Assembly (NCBI GenBank): GCA_027604005.1
Contig: JADGJT010000516.1
Coordinates: forward strand, 1-13,632
Source: Dinochytrium kinnereticum
Lineage: Eukaryota; Chytridiomycota; Chytridiomycetes; Chytridiales; Chytridiaceae
Length of the DNA stretch: 13,632 bases
Direction of reading: 5' to 3'
Positions within the stretch are counted from its first letter, which is position 1, and every line of letters begins with the position of its first letter. A model generated the notes under the pieces. That model had not been told where the DNA came from and did not search any database. It was given only the letters and a program-made list of their open reading frames with translations. Both the position numbers and the translations under genes were made by a program. Positions 6,299 to 13,632 of the stretch are shown here, in pieces.

Positions 6299-7890
6299 AT
6301 GGTGGGTATCGCTGGGGGAGGGACGACGACGGGGATGGCTTCTCACTGGTTGGACTGTGGATGGGGCAGCGGAAGGCGTCTGCCTGCGTAGATGACGCAG
6401 AATACGCATGCGATGGAGCACGGATGGATTAGGATGGATGGATGGATGGATGGATGTATGATGGATTGGATGGATGGGATGGATGGGATGTATGAGATGC
6501 ATGGGTTGGGTCAGCCAAAAGGAAAAACTGATTGCCTTCCCTTTGACGCCTGTCATGGAGCTGTGTGTCTCTTAACATGATGGCGATGACGGAGAAAGGT
6601 TAAAGAAGAAGAAATGCGTAGCTCTACCTGGGATCTGCTTATGCATGGAATCGCTGTCTGGAACTAAACTAACCACAATCTTCTCTTCGAAATTAGGCCG
6701 CCCGCCCCGTCGTGTCTGTGTTCAGCAACTCTGGTGACTGCTCCGTTGCCACCACCGTAACCCTCCCCAGCGTCTTCACCGCCCCCATCCGTGCCGATGT
6801 TGTGAACTTTGTCCACACCAACATGGCCAAGAACAAGCGTCAGGCTTACGCTGTCTCCGTCAAGGCTGGTCACCAGACCTCGGCCGAGTCCTGGGGTACT
6901 GGTCGTGCCGTTGCTCGTATTCCCCGTGTTTCCGGTGGGGGTACTCACCGCGCTGGTCAGGCTGCCTTCGGTAACATGTGCCGTGGCGGTCGCATGTTCG
7001 CTCCCACCAAGGTCTGGCGTAAGTGGCACGTCAAGACCAACCTGAACCAGAAGCGTTTCGCCACCGCCTCTGCTTTGGCTGCGTCTGCCCTTCCCTCCCT
7101 TGTCCTTGCCCGTGGCCACAAGATCGAGCAGATCAACGAGGTACAACATACATTCAACGAGTCATTTTATATGCTATCCTTGCTTCTCCGTTTACTGACC
7201 TTATCATTTTGTCTTCAGATCCCCCTCGTTGTCTCCACCGCCGTCGAGAGCTTGACCAAGACCAAGGAGGCGATTGCTCTCCTCAAGGCTTTGAACGCCT
7301 TCACCGACGTCGAGAAGGTCGTTAACTCGAAGAAGCTCCGCGCTGGTAAGGGCAAGCTCCGCAACCGTCGCCACCGTCAGCGCCGTGGTCCCCTCGTCAT
7401 CTACGGCGAGGACAACGGTCTTGTCCGTGCCTTCCGTAACATCCCTGGTGTTGAGCTTGCCCCCGTCTCGGCCCTCAACCTCCTTCAGCTCGCCCCCGGA
7501 GGTCACGTTGGTCGTTTCATCATCTGGACCCAGGCTGCCTTCGAGAAGCTCGACGCTCTCTTCGGCTCTACTGCCGAGCCCTCGCAGCTCAAGAAGGGCT
7601 ACAGGCTTCCCCAGCCCCTCGTTGCCAACCCTGACCTCACCCGTATCATCAACTCTGATGAGATCCAGGCTGTTGTCAAGGCCGCTGGTCAGTCCAAGAC
7701 CAAGAGGCCCTTCGCCCTCCGCAAGAACCCCCTCAAGAACGTTGGTGTCATGGTCAGGCTTAACCCCTACGCTCAGACCTTGAGGCGCACTGAGCTCCTT
7801 TCCGTCAAGAAGACTGGTACCAAGGGCAAGAAGGTTGCTGGCAAGAGGCAGTTGGGCTACATCCAGACCCTCCTCAGCGCTGACCACTAA
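6299..7890 (+). CDS. RPL4: 60S ribosomal protein L4 (uL4)
   Basis: Exons 6299-6301, 6697-7140 and 7219-7890 give 372 aa (yeast Rpl4 is 362). The core is highly conserved: [47 protein letters not shown] and [10 protein letters not shown], with the C-terminal LRLNPYA-type motif as [10 protein letters not shown]. The protein lines the nascent peptide exit tunnel; the eukaryotic C-terminal extension is present. Exon 1 is the ATG alone (TCACAATG then donor GTGGGT), with acceptor ATTAG before GCC GCC CGC CCC and a CTAAC branch at 6669-6673; this start gives M-AARPVVSV. The second intron (7141-7218, GTACAA..TCAG, branch CTGAC) is 78 nt with no in-frame stop. Lysine is almost always AAG and third positions are C-rich, as in strongly expressed genes. 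The ATG-only exon is the least certain part. Confidence 0.95.
6421..6503 (+). repeat. (GGAT)n minisatellite in RPL4 intron 1
   Basis: A run built on GGAT/GGATG units with interspersed variants (GTATGAT, GGGAT, GTATGAGATG). It lies inside the 395-nt first intron of RPL4, so variation in its length would not change the protein. Confidence 0.85.
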
Positions 7891-7945
7891 GCTGTTTCTG
7901 GCGGGTGTGCTTTTATTTTGTTTTCAAGCTCTTCACTGATCGCGA

Positions 7946-7956
7946 AATAAAATAAA
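7946..7956 (+). terminator. Polyadenylation signal of RPL4
   Basis: Two overlapping AATAAA hexamers (7946-7951 and 7951-7956) lie 56-61 bases after the RPL4 stop, in T-rich sequence. The next gene starts at 8128, so the 3' UTR must be short. Confidence 0.6.
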
Positions 7957-8127
7957 GGCGTTGTATTTGTAGCTTACTTTTGCAGTTGTCCTTCCATGAT
8001 TGAATTTGTCTGCAGTTCTTTTGTTTTGATCTGACAATCCCAGGCTGTAGCTGGACAGTCAACCTCCGTCTCCTCTCCTCCATCTCCGTCCACCGCTCCG
8101 CCTTAGCCCTCACACGGATCCACAGAA

Positions 8128-8745
8128 ATGCCCCTCGAAATATCCTCTCAAATCTGCGATCTCCTTGATCAGAAAGTAAAGACGCAAGCCAACACGCTCC
8201 GACAACTTCACGATGAGCTCTCAACCACTCAAAAAGACCTGGTTAGCCTGAGGAGAGAGCATGAGGATCTGAAGCTTCGATCTGAGAGGGAGAGACTTCG
8301 ATTGAAGAATCAGTGTAAAGAGGTTGAGGAGAGGTGTGAGAGGAAGATGAGAGGTGAGGTTGGGAAGGTTTTGAAAGTGAATAGGGAATTGGAGTTTGAG
8401 GTGAGATGAGTTTCTTTCTTCTTCTTTTTTCTTTTTTTTTCCTTCGAGATGCTGGGATGGTTTTGGTAATTTGTTGTTGAGTTGGACCTTTTGTATTTGG
8501 CTATTTATTTTTTCTGCTGCATGGTTTTAGTCCTTGGTTTTTATATCAACTAACCCAACCCCCAGCTATTCAAAGAGAGAGTAACGAACAATGAGCTTAT
8601 CAAAGAAATTGACCGCCTCAAATCATTGTTCAAAGCCACACGCAGTGACGATATGACGGACCTCTCAAAGGCTTTTGATGCCCTCAGAGCGGATATGATG
8701 AGTGTTGTCAAAGCGCAATGTGCGGCACCTCCTCCAACAAATTGA
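8128..8745 (+). CDS. Coiled-coil protein of unknown function
   Basis: Exon 1 (8128-8400) ends ELEFE and meets donor GTGAGA. The 165-nt intron is rich in T/C runs, with branch CTAAC at 8550-8554 and acceptor CCAG. Exon 2 (8566-8745) continues LFKERVTNNELIKEIDRL in frame to TGA. The product is 150 aa. Residues about 10-120 are strongly helical and charged with heptad-like spacing (QLHDELSTTQKDLVSLRREHEDLK), so a long coiled coil is expected; the C-terminus ends in a short Pro-rich tail (APPPTN). It starts 237 bp after RPL4. I do not recognise the family; a small kinetochore, cytoskeletal or vesicle-tether subunit would fit the shape, but nothing identifies one. The joined frame with well-formed splice signals supports a real gene. 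Confidence 0.75.
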
Positions 8746-9096
8746 AACATTTGATAGAAAAGAAGATATGAAGATAATTTCAAATACACTGTACATATGC
8801 TTGTTCGAGCTTGCTTTTCTAGCACATACTTTGCACTCGTGATAGTGCAATCACTGCTTTATAGGAACAAAAACGGTCGACATGCGGATGGAATCGAGTG
8901 TCAGGAGAAGACCAAAATCAAAATAGGCGGTTGGTGATGAACAGTCGAGCAAATGAGATATGTTTCTGTGTGCGAAACTTAAGAAGGCAACATATCGCGA
9001 TTTGAGAAGCATTCGTTCACATGAAAACCAAAAAACACCACACCACAAATATCCTTTATCTCTTTACGTAAAATAAGCAGATGCCCTTAAATCTGC
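8746..9096. other. Spacer, no gene seen
   Basis: Holds the 3' UTR of the coiled-coil gene. Short open frames occur on the minus strand but show no domain, conserved motif or splice continuity. Confidence 0.5.
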
Positions 9097-9676
9097 TCAC
9101 CTCACTATGAGACCAACTCCTGCCGGAACATGTGTGTCAACATAACTCAAAGACAAATGCCCAGGACGCGTTAACGGTGTGATCGAATTCGCGAAATGCC
9201 CCGCTCCCGCGATGAAATTGACGACCGCGTTGACATGACCCCCCAAATCCAGGTACTCAGACGTCTTCAAAAATGAATGGGTATGTTTGATTCTGGAGCA
9301 ACAGGTCGAGGCGACCTGGACCGAAAGCGTTCCAGTTATACGGCTCTCGCCGCGACCAATTATGGTCATGTACACCCGAGGGCTTGACCGACCCAGCAGT
9401 ATTGTCCTCATCGTCCAGGTAGAATTGACACATGACACGCGTGGGCCTCACGCGCAGTGATCTCCTTGTGCTGATACGTATACATGTTCAGGGGTGCATT
9501 GGCAATGACGATACCCCGGACATTGCCCAGCTGTAACAGTTGGCAATGACCCAATGCATAGCGAGTTGGCCACCGAAGCTGCGGCAAACAGAACAATTGG
9601 CATACTGGCCAGAGTTGCAAATACTGTCGCCATCGAAAGGATTCAGGACAAATAGCAAAAACTCGAATAAAAACAA
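9097..9676 (-). pseudogene. Degenerate coding remnant in several frames
   Basis: On the minus strand, overlapping frames each look protein-like for part of their length. They include a signal-peptide-like start at 9633 (MATVFATLASMPIVLFAAAS), then GIVIANAPLNMYTYQHKEIT in a second frame, VHDHNWSRREPYNWNAF with RLDLLLQNQT in a third, and HSFLKTSEYLDLGGHVNAVV onward to a stop at 9097 in a fourth segment. The pieces run in order but need at least two frame changes and no clear GT..AG pairs join them. The best explanation is a gene broken by indels, perhaps for a secreted enzyme. I cannot name the family. Undetected small introns are the alternative. Confidence 0.35.
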
Positions 9677-10234
9677 AAGGTCGTAATCAAGTTGTATTAA
9701 AGGACGGTGTTTTCATACATATAAAAAGCCTCTAGGGCCAATGTAATGAGTCCATCCTCATGAATCTAAAGGGTCAAAAAAATCAATATTCTGTATATAT
9801 ATTTCTCTTGGGCATTGAATAAAATCCCTCCCTCCAACCACATCCCAAACTCTCAAAAACAAGCGTTAGCATTGACTCATCACACCACACCCGAAATAAC
9901 AATGGCCTTGAAAACGACAGGCCCGTACAAACAACAACAAAAAAACACAGAACAAAACATGATCAGCACCATGCAAAACGGAGATGGGGTAAAGTTAATA
10001 GATGTGAGGCGGGAAGATTGAGGTGAAAGACAGCATTATGATCAAGCAGAGCAAGCCCTCCTATTAAGGCAAAACAGGAACAAATGAACAATGAGACGGA
10101 GGAAGAAAAACATGGGCGCGCTTGCTGTAAAAGGTGGCAAAAAAAAGAAAAAGAAAGAGATAAAGAGCCTGGGGCCACCCCAAGACCCTTAAAATTTAGT
10201 CGGGATGGAGAAATAAAGAAACGGCGGATCCCAT
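9677..10234. other. AT-rich spacer, no gene seen
   Basis: Contains TATA-like sequences (near 9718 and 9795) and A-rich stretches, and the 3' UTR of TOM20 on the right. Short frames here are low complexity (Gln/Asn/Lys) and not convincing. Confidence 0.5.
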
Positions 10235-11183
10235 TTAGTCCAGATCTGGGTTTGACGGTCCAACGGGGCTTGAAGGACGGGATGCCTTCGCGTTATCAAC
10301 GTCCATGGCCATCATTCCCATGATCATCTCAAGGACGGGAGGGGGAACGGTCTCCTGGAAGGCCATCAACAGCTTCAGGGGCTCGGGGTAGATCTTAATG
10401 GCGCGGTAGAGGCAGGTGGCAGCGGCGCGGTAGTGGCTAGGGCCTAAATATAAACAAATATTTGATTGACGATTAGCAAACTGACGTGATTGAAATAAGA
10501 AAGAAGCATGCGGTGAAATCGACAAAGATGCTAATTATCTCACCCTTTGACAGGAGCTGCTCTCCGAGGATCAGCTGCTTCGAAAGGTACTTCTGCTTCT
10601 CCTCCTCAGTGGTGGGAAGCTTGTCATCATCGTCCGCCATGAAATCCATAGAGGCCTTGGCCCTTGCCTTTGCCTTTTGCTCTTCCTCGGATCGAATCTT
10701 CTCGGCAAGCTTACGCTCCCGGCCTGCAAAGACCCAAAGAAAACAGGATGGGTCAACAAAAATAAAAACACAAGAGAAAAATAGGAAGTATGGAGGGGTT
10801 TCTAATCTTCTTTCCGGAAACAAGCTTGAAAAAAACCAAGTGTTTTCTTAACCCAATGGGAAGAGAGTGAACCCGGTCAGGCGCATCCATCCACCGACCT
10901 CCCGAACAACACAAAACCACAACTCCATCAATCGAACCCGATCCCAAATCTAACCCTCCTTCCTCCCGGTCACCGCACATCCCGGCCATCATCAAACAAC
11001 TCCGTCAAAAGGCCCCCTTAAGAAAAAAAGGAAGCAGATGAGGCCCCCGCACTCACGTAGACTCCTCCTGAACTCGGGGTCATACTGCCTCCTCTGGTCA
11101 AAGTAGATCAAGTACCCAACAGCGCAGATGGACGCCACGACGGTCGCATTGACCCAGTTGGAGTTTGAGGGGAGGAGCTGCAT
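10235..11183 (-). CDS. TOM20: Mitochondrial import receptor subunit Tom20
   Basis: Exons 11183-11057, 10723-10544 and 10443-10235 give 171 aa, close to other fungal Tom20 proteins. Residues about 11-28 form a single N-terminal membrane anchor (NATVVASICAVGYLIYF), followed by the family-typical DQRRQYDPEFRRSLRRERK. An acidic linker (DDDDK, 73-77) precedes the TPR-like domain: QLILGEQLLSKG (92-103), then SHYRAAATCLYRAIKIYP (105-122) and FQETVPPPVLEMIMGMM (131-147). The protein sits in the outer mitochondrial membrane and binds presequences of precursor proteins before passing them to the TOM channel. Both introns are phase 1: intron 1 is 333 nt (GTGAGT..GCAG), intron 2 is 100 nt (GTGAGA..TTAG). 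The start at 11183 is the only ATG giving the anchor. It lies downstream of RPS27 on the same strand, with its own promoter. Confidence 0.93.
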
Positions 11184-11578
11184 GGCTGTGGGTTTGTGTG
11201 TTGTGTGCGTGTGTGTGAGTGCGTTGTTGATTTTTCAGTTTTTCTCTTTTCTTTTTGGCCAGATTGTTGGGTGCTGACAAGGTGGTGATGAGGGGCCATG
11301 ACTTGAGAAAGATTGGGATCGGATGAGGGGTGACGGCGGTTAAGAGCTGGAGCTGGAGACGGCCGGATGGACCTGTCCACCTGTGATGGTGTTCCTTTTC
11401 ATTGTTTTCCGGTAGAAAGTGTGCCATATTGCATCAACATTCAGTTTTGAATGATGGAGCATCAAGTCGATGAAATCAGTTGCAAAACGGCAATGAACGT
11501 TTATTACGTCCTCATCCAATGCGAATGGAAATCAGAAATAAAAGATGGAACCAGTAGACGCGTCCACATCGCAATTGA
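11184..11578. other. TOM20 upstream region and RPS27 3' flank
   Basis: Contains a GT-rich tract (about 11190-11222) just upstream of the TOM20 start, and on the minus strand an AATAAA at 11505-11500, 74 bases past the RPS27 stop. No gene is seen. Confidence 0.5.
11500..11505 (-). terminator. Polyadenylation signal of RPS27
   Basis: AATAAA on the minus strand, 74 bases downstream of the RPS27 TGA, in suitable position for cleavage and polyadenylation. Confidence 0.5.
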
Positions 11579-12287
11579 TCAATTCGCCTTCTTCCTGAAC
11601 GAACAACCCTCTACATGAAGAAGAAAGATTAGCACCCCCACAAGCTTGGCACAATATCAAAAAAGTGACTATCGAATCCACAGTCACCCATAATTCAACA
11701 AGGAAAGACGAAAAGGCGTACGCCACCTGTCAGTCGTGCTTTACCCCCTGTAGGCTGGCAAATCACCGTGCCGCAACTTCCACAAACAACAACAGTCTGA
11801 GCGTGGCTGAAAAGAACCGTGATGTTGAAGCAGCCTTCCCAAAAAAAAAAGACTTAGCACAGCAGATCATCAAGAATAAACTATGAATATAAAAAAAAAA
11901 CGAACACGGATTCTCACCTGGACACTTGACATCCATAAAGAAAGAGTTGGGACTTTGCACGAGCCTCTTCAATTTATGCCTTCTTCTCTCGGTCGCTTCG
12001 AGAGGATTTAAAAGGTCAACTGCGAGCTGGGGGGGGGGTGCGGGGGATGTTGGTTTTTGTTTTTTATACGTTTTAATTGGGGAGAGAGGGTGGAAAGTGT
12101 TGCAGCAAAAAAAAAACGTGTGGAAAGTGAATCAAGTGGGAAAAACGTGTGAGCGATGGATCCACGCAAGTGTATTTTACAGCCATCGTCCCTGCCACTC
12201 ATTGGTGACTTGGTCGATCCGTAGTCGACTTTAATGCACGAATGTGACTGCTCCCTGGGTATGTTTGAGTTGAACACTTACTGTCAT
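11579..12287 (-). CDS. RPS27: 40S ribosomal protein S27 (eS27)
   Basis: Four exons, 12287-12282, 12026-11918, 11834-11727 and 11610-11579, give 84 aa (yeast Rps27 is 82). The product starts [10 protein letters not shown] and holds [26 protein letters not shown]. The zinc-binding set is Cys37, Cys40, Cys56 and Cys59 (CPGC..CGSC). It continues [20 protein letters not shown] at the C-terminus. It is a small zinc-ribbon protein of the 40S subunit. Exon 1 is only ATG ACA before donor GTAAGT; intron 1 is 255 nt and ends in a run of C before CAG. Intron 2 (83 nt) uses the uncommon acceptor AAG after a T run, and intron 3 (116 nt) has donor GTGGCG. All joins are in phase and rebuild conserved residues, so the model is strong despite exons too short to be seen as open frames. 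Confidence 0.93.
12090..12148. repeat. Degenerate tandem repeat in RPS27 intron 1
   Basis: Two adjacent units of 30 and 29 bases begin GTGGAAAGTG and end AAAAACGT (plus-strand reading). They lie within the first intron of RPS27. A TATAAAA-like sequence on the minus strand lies nearby (about 12062-12068). Confidence 0.55.
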
Positions 12288-12829
12288 GCTTTCTTTGAGA
12301 TTCGAAGTGTAGAGCTAGTTGAAGGCTTTGTTGAAGGTTGATGTCTGCGGTGAGCTGTGAGGTGCGTGTGAGCGCCCGTTCCGTTTATTAAGGTAAAATG
12401 ATATTTTGAATTTTGCAAAGTTGGTGGACTGCGCCTTCAAGACCATAATGATGGACCACTCCGCTGTTGAAAGACGGAGTCCTCAGGTTCTCTTCATGGA
12501 AAAAAAAACCTTGCATAACCGCGACGAAGAAACTCCAATAATAAAAACATCTATTATACAGGGGCAATATGAAAGCTCTATCATTGCCAGGGTGCGCTTT
12601 TGCAACAAAAAGAAAAGGAGGGCGGGTAACCAAAGCATCAAAAAGAATCGGAGAGAAAACAAAATCTAACCACAAAGACGACAAAAAAAATAAAAATGAA
12701 GCACAACTGGATGATTAAATACGGTCGAGGGCAGGGGGTAGGGTTGGAGGTTGAAAGTGAAAGAAGCAAAGAGAAATAGGCTAAGCGAGGCCGACAACTC
12801 TTCAATACAGGAATAAGCCAATCACACAA
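12288..12829. other. RPS27 upstream region, no gene seen
   Basis: Serves as promoter of RPS27 and 3' flank of the next minus-strand gene. A plus-strand frame (12406-12669) is open but Lys/Arg/Ile-rich with no domain. AATAAA on the minus strand near 12390 has no clear owner. Confidence 0.45.
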
Positions 12830-13567
12830 CTAATTCTCCTTATTCTCCCTATCCTTATCTCTTCCCTTATCCTTCTCCTTCCTCTCCTTCTTTTCCTTCT
12901 CCTTCTCCTTCTTCTGACTCTCCCTCTCCTCCTTTGACCTCTGCTTCTCAGCATCCCTTTTCCGCTTCGCAGCCTCCCTGGCAAGTTTCTCAGCAGCCTT
13001 AACAGGATCAACAGGTTTAGCCTTTGCAGGGTCCCCAGCCCCAGCAGATTTCTTCCGTCCAGCCAAGGCCAATTTAAGCATGGCTTTGGCCTTAAGTGAT
13101 TTTCCTTTTTGACGGTCATCATCCTTGCGATGGAGGAATAAAAGAAGAAAAAGAAAAAAAATGTGTGAGCCATTCAGAAGGGAAGGGGGGGTGTTCCCAA
13201 AAAAAGTGATTTTTACCTCAAGCATGTCTTCCTCTGTTGTTTTCTTTTCGTACACGGGTACAAGAAGGCCAATTATGTTTGTTGGGGATATGGGTTTCCA
13301 TGGGCCCGCAACCGTGTTCTTGGTGGCAGCGGCCTCACCTGAGCATTAAGGAGGAAGGGGATGGGTTAGTTTGCGGTTGGATTGAAGGTGGTTTGTTGGT
13401 CAATGTACGCACCTGCCCCACCTAGTTCGCCACTATTTTTTTTTGAAACCCCAGGGTCAGATGATTGGATCACAATAAGGGTTGAATTACCTGGTATGAG
13501 CGAGAAGGATCCTTCGTTTTAAACGAACAGGTTTATCCGCCTTCTTGTTCCACAAATCCGTCGGCAC
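12830..13567 (-). CDS. Lys/Glu-rich protein of unknown function, C-terminal part
   Basis: Visible exons are 13567-13491, 13432-13413 (20 nt), 13338-13217 and 13123-12830, giving 170 residues. An intron runs upstream off the window edge (acceptor CTGCAG at 13568). The joined product begins VPTDLWNKKADKPVRLKRRI, continues LLAHTSGELGGAGEAAATKN, then GPWKPISPTNIIGLLVPVYE. It ends in a Lys/Glu/Arg-rich, probably helical tail (AEKLAREAAKRKRDAEKQ, then EKEKEKKERKEKDKGRDK). The tail suggests a nuclear protein that contacts nucleic acid or forms a coiled coil. Introns of 58, 74 and 93 nt have GTAATT, GTGCGT and GTAAAA donors; the first two have CTGAC and CTAAC branch sites. Frame continuity across three joins supports the model. 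The last intron uses acceptor AAG. I do not recognise the family. Confidence 0.7.
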
Positions 13568-13632
13568 CTGCAGGAGAACCAAAAAAGTGAATTCCAAAAC
13601 GCTAACAGAAAAACAAAAAAAAAAAAACAAAA

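Noticed and set aside
6302..6696. Possible C/D snoRNA in RPL4 intron 1 (ATGATGGCGATGA near 6578)
   Set aside because: No proper RTGATGA box paired with a downstream CTGA and terminal stem was found.
7204..7887. 227-aa minus-strand frame antisense to RPL4
   Set aside because: It is the shadow of the biased RPL4 codons on the opposite strand; the plus strand matches uL4 throughout.
9815..10021. 68-aa plus-strand frame
   Set aside because: AT-rich, Gln/Asn/Lys-rich composition with no motif or splice evidence.
12406..12669. 87-aa plus-strand frame between RPS27 and the right-edge gene
   Set aside because: Low-complexity Lys/Arg/Ile content, no motif, no coding-like codon use.
1..13632. tRNA genes or CRISPR arrays
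   Set aside because: No cloverleaf with A and B boxes and no regularly spaced direct repeats were seen; the only periodic sequences are simple repeats.

Overview
This window looks like nuclear DNA of a filamentous or yeast-like fungus, most probably a basidiomycete. The genes are broken by many short introns with GT..AG ends and CTAAC/CTGAC-type branch sites. Very short first exons occur (ATG alone, or ATG ACA), and the housekeeping proteins (uL4, eS27, Tom20) are fungal in type. No bacterial operon structure, tRNA, rRNA or CRISPR array was seen. Assignment below the level of 'fungus, probably basidiomycete' is inference.

Left third (1-4080): a retrotransposon graveyard. The plus strand carries the 3' end of a Ty1/copia element: an open reverse transcriptase/RNase H frame running in from the left edge, a polypurine tract and a short putative 3' LTR. 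Facing it on the minus strand is a broken copia-type gag with a zinc knuckle, interrupted by several frameshifts and lacking any pol. Upstream of it lie a tRNA-iMet-like primer binding site and LTR-like ends. The two elements are tail to tail and belong to different copies.

Middle (4081-8745): after simple-repeat spacer comes a small two-exon minus-strand gene. Its spliced product of 105 aa carries a motif that I read as the Spd1/Dif1/Hug1 ribonucleotide reductase inhibitor family. It is divergent from RPL4 (60S protein uL4, three exons, with a GGAT-repeat tract in its first intron). A 150-aa coiled-coil protein of unknown function follows RPL4 closely on the same strand. The 847-bp gap between the divergent genes contains an MluI-box (ACGCGT) and a palindromic CCCACGCGAGTGGG near the small gene.

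Right (8746-13632): a multi-frame degenerate coding remnant (about 9097-9676, minus), then three minus-strand genes in tandem. Read in the direction of transcription they are the C-terminal part of an unrecognised Lys/Glu-rich protein containing a 20-nt microexon (enters from the right edge), RPS27 (eS27, four exons, 6-nt first exon) and TOM20 (mitochondrial import receptor, three exons).

The genes share no pathway. Two encode ribosomal proteins, one a mitochondrial import receptor and one a probable dNTP-pool regulator. The most interesting points are the candidate RNR inhibitor hidden by a 249-nt intron, the 20-nt microexon, two introns whose lengths are multiples of three and lack stops (one would insert a hydrophobic segment if retained), and the paired copia remnants. 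No clearly new biological system was found.
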